The notes under the pieces were generated by a model. It had not been told where the DNA came from. It did not search any database and worked only from the letters and a program-made list of their open reading frames with translations. A program made the position numbers and the translations under genes. From Dendrolimus kikuchii (taxonomy: Eukaryota > Arthropoda > Insecta > Lepidoptera > Lasiocampidae): a DNA stretch of 64,000 nucleotides. Shown here in pieces: positions 61,527-64,000 of the stretch. The stretch is from positions 3,681,210 to 3,745,209 of the forward strand of contig CM034407.1 in the NCBI GenBank assembly GCA_019925095.2, in the 5' to 3' direction. How positions within the stretch are numbered: position 1 is the first letter of the stretch; each line of letters begins with the position of its first letter.

Positions 61527-64000
61527 TAAACATCTAAAGATAGGTTTGTATAATGCAGGCTCTCTGGGGACTAATCAAGATAATTTCATAGTTTCTGTTA
61601 TGCGCTATGATTTAGATTTATTAGCAATAAATGAGACGTGGCTTAGAGTGGGTGAGGAAGGTCGTGCCCAAACTCTGCCAGGGTACCGTCTTCGACACAT
61701 ACCACGTCCCGGTGACGTGCGCTCTCGTGGAGGAGGTGTTGGATTTTATATAAAACAGGGATTGAACGCGCGTACCTGGGCTCATCCTGTCGATCCGCTT
61801 CATAGGGCAGTAGAACAGATGTGGATCACTATGACCCTAAATGGGAAAAGATTAGCAATTGGCACAGCGTACCGACCTCCTTGGATGGATGTTGATCTTT
61901 TTTTCGACGCCATTACTGACTCCGTTAATTCATTAGGTCATTATGATAATTTAATTTTACTTGGCGATTTCAATATTAACTTCATAAATAAAACAGATTC
62001 AAAAACTCTTAAATTACTAACTTTATTAACTTACTTTGATCTCTTTCAAATTGTAACTACTCATTTTACTGATATCTCTAAGACACTCATTGATGTAGTC
62101 TGCACTAATTTAAACTCTAAAAAAATTTATCACGATCATTTAGGCTCCCTTTATGGTCACTGTCTTCTAGTCTGCGAATTTAACATTAAACGAAATAAAT
62201 CTACATCGCATACTATAACATACCGACCCATTAAAAATATTAACCTAGAAAGATTCAAGACTGATCTGCAGTCTATAAGATGGGACCTTTTAGCGACAAT
62301 GGGTGACGTCAATGAAATTGTTGACGTTTTTAACCACATTGTCATATCCTTATTCGACCTGCATGCACCTGTAAAATCTTCTGTAATTAAAAACCGTTCC
62401 CCTCCGTGGATCACAGAGACCATAAAACTAATGATGAAATTGCGCGATAAGGCCTTAAGCGATTATCATAGAACCAAATTACAAACTAAAAAAGATTATT
62501 ACAAAAATTTTAAAAATATTGTAAATGAAGCGCTTTATCGTGAAAAAATGGCTTACTTTAAACATAATATTAATAACAAAATACAGAATCCAAAACTATT
62601 ATGGAAAAACCTTAAAAATACTATAATTCCTAAAACTAGTACAGAACTTCCATCTAGTTTTGTTAACCCAGAAAGCATTAACAACCACTTTTTAAACATA
62701 CCCGGTATTTCTAACGCATGTAACTCTTTGATCACATATTTCAACAACAATAAATTTAGCAATGCAATTTTTAGTATACAGTCAGTTAGTTTAGAGTCAT
62801 TACAAAAAAAATTCAAAAGTTTAAAGTCGAATGCTAAAGGGAATGATTCCATAAATCTTGACATGCTTTTGTTAACGTTACCTAATACTATGGAAATCGT
62901 TAGGTCCATTTTAAACATGTCACTAGACACTTGTGTGTTTCCTGATATTTGGAAAATCGCAATTATCCGTCCCATACCCAAAATTCAAAATCCTAATGAT
63001 CTAAAAGACTTAAGACCGATTAGTATATTGCCATGCCTGTCAAAGATTTTAGAAAAGGCAGTATGCATGCAACTTACAGATTACCTTGAATTTAATAGCA
63101 TTTTGCCAGAATTACAGTCGGGTTTTAGAAAAGGTCGCAGTACGGTAACTGCTTTACTTGATGTCACCGACAACATACTTTCTGCACAAGACGATGGGCT
63201 ATGCACTTGCCTTGTATTGCTCGATTTTTCCCGCGCTTTTGATTCCATTGACATTGACTTATTACTTGCCAAATTAAAATACTATGGGTTTGACAGCAAG
63301 GCTATACACTGGTTTACTAGCTACCTTAGTAATCGTTACCAATACGTAAAACTTGATCTTGGCAATGGTTCTTCTTCTGTATCTAGTAAATTATTGGTAA
63401 ACAGAGGAGTACCTCAAGGATCAATTTTAGGCCCTCTTCTTTTTATTTTGTACACGGCAGATATCACATACCAAATACAATATTGTAAATTTCACATTTA
63501 TGCCGATGATACCCAAATTTATATTTCATTTAAGCCAACGGACATTGATTCTGCTATTACAAAATTGAATGAAGATTTATCAAGAATAACTTTGTGGTCC
63601 CAACAGAATTGCTTACTACTAAATCCCTCGAAGACCAAATATCTTGTTTTTGGCAGCAAAATTAATTTAACAAATTTCAACCCTACAGTTACAGTTAACC
63701 TTAATGGAGTTCCCATTGATAGAGTATATGAAGCGCGTAACTTAGGACTTTTTGTCGACAGTGAGCTTAGATTTGAAAATCATGTTGCCAAAACAGTAAA
63801 AACTTGTTTTTATAAACTTAAAGTATTGTATAGAATTAGGCCGTACTTGAATGAAAGTATGAGAGTTCAATTGGTCGAGTCATTGGTTCTCTCGCAACTT
63901 AATTATTCTGATATTGTTTTTAGTCCTCGTCTGCTGAGCAGAACACAAAGATTAATCCAACGAGTTCAGAACGCATGTGCACGCTTTTGTTTTGACATTC
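61519..64000 (+). CDS. ORF2: ORF2 of CR1/L2-group LINE: endonuclease-reverse transcriptase (runs off window)
   Basis: 827 codons open from ATG 61519 to the window end, with no stop or frameshift. The N-terminal apurinic-type endonuclease has N12, the E39 of AINETWL, SRGGGVGFYI, and GDFN with D150 and N152. Near 213-214, where SDH is usual, it reads YGH: the catalytic Asp is replaced by Gly and the His is kept. Reverse transcriptase: SGFRKGRSTVTALLDVTD, motif A LLDFSRAFDSID (D569), RGVPQGSILGPLLFILY and YADD at 661-664. Post-palm blocks (LNPSKTKYLVFGS, NLGLFVDSELRFENHV, LNYSDIVFSP) fit CR1/Daphne-like clades. It nicks target DNA and copies element RNA there. The C-terminus and 3' end lie outside the window. 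Confidence 0.93.
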   Translation, partial: MINKHLKIGLYNAGSLGTNQDNFIVSVMRYDLDLLAINETWLRVGEEGRAQTLPGYRLRHIPRPGDVRSRGGGVGFYIKQGLNARTWAHPVDPLHRAVEQMWITMTLNGKRLAIGTAYRPPWMDVDLFFDAITDSVNSLGHYDNLILLGDFNINFINKTDSKTLKLLTLLTYFDLFQIVTTHFTDISKTLIDVVCTNLNSKKIYHDHLGSLYGHCLLVCEFNIKRNKSTSHTITYRPIKNINLERFKTDLQSIRWDLLATMGDVNEIVDVFNHIVISLFDLHAPVKSSVIKNRSPPWITETIKLMMKLRDKALSDYHRTKLQTKKDYYKNFKNIVNEALYREKMAYFKHNINNKIQNPKLLWKNLKNTIIPKTSTELPSSFVNPESINNHFLNIPGISNACNSLITYFNNNKFSNAIFSIQSVSLESLQKKFKSLKSNAKGNDSINLDMLLLTLPNTMEIVRSILNMSLDTCVFPDIWKIAIIRPIPKIQNPNDLKDLRPISILPCLSKILEKAVCMQLTDYLEFNSILPELQSGFRKGRSTVTALLDVTDNILSAQDDGLCTCLVLLDFSRAFDSIDIDLLLAKLKYYGFDSKAIHWFTSYLSNRYQYVKLDLGNGSSSVSSKLLVNRGVPQGSILGPLLFILYTADITYQIQYCKFHIYADDTQIYISFKPTDIDSAITKLNEDLSRITLWSQQNCLLLNPSKTKYLVFGSKINLTNFNPTVTVNLNGVPIDRVYEARNLGLFVDSELRFENHVAKTVKTCFYKLKVLYRIRPYLNESMRVQLVESLVLSQLNYSDIVFSPRLLSRTQRLIQRVQNACARFCFDI

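Overview
The window reads as repeat-rich, AT-rich nuclear DNA of a lepidopteran insect (moth or butterfly). The main evidence is a 4.57 kb Ty3/gypsy element with very short LTRs and one gag-pol frame, the layout of mag from the silkworm. Supporting evidence is the abundant SINEs of types common in Lepidoptera, many 5'-truncated LINE ends and TTA/TTAA-flanked MITEs. There are no bacterial-type operons, rRNA genes, intact tRNA genes or CRISPR arrays. Family labels (SINE-A, LINE-B, LTR-D, rep-C and so on) are mine, assigned by comparing copies inside this window.

Layout. 0-7 kb holds decayed SINEs, LINE relics, a G-rich tract and a solo LTR. 7.36-11.93 kb is the mag-like element with an uninterrupted 1368-codon gag-pol. 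12.76-14.27 kb holds a candidate three-exon host gene for a 61-residue hydrophobic protein; it is the only locus here that looks like a cellular gene. 14.3-21.6 kb is a patchwork of SINE-A, LINE-B, a broken SWIM-zinc-finger transposase fragment and a MITE. 21.65-23.29 kb is a tandem array of 163-bp units that appears to derive from a LINE endonuclease domain and shows 326- and 652-bp higher-order periods. 25-33 kb contains several solo LTRs of one family, one of them inside a LINE reverse transcriptase relic. 34-44 kb contains a PIF/Harbinger-like element with two LINE-B insertions, a fairly fresh LINE 3' end (40.65-41.41 kb) and mosaic repeats. 45-57 kb carries more solo LTRs, SINE-A, MITEs and a locally duplicated segment. 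58-59.6 kb is a repeat built of reiterated modules.

60.1-64 kb is the 5' part of a CR1/L2-group non-LTR retrotransposon. It has a PHD-finger ORF1 and an ORF2 with endonuclease and reverse transcriptase, open to the window edge. Between them lies an unusual hydrophobic reading frame that overlaps both.

How it works together: the autonomous elements (mag-like, CR1-like, LINE-B's parent) supply retrotransposition enzymes. SINE-A shares its 3' end with a LINE 3' end in this window, so it probably borrows that machinery. Insertions are heavily nested, and several target-site duplications can be read directly. All family names rest on visible motifs; no database was consulted.
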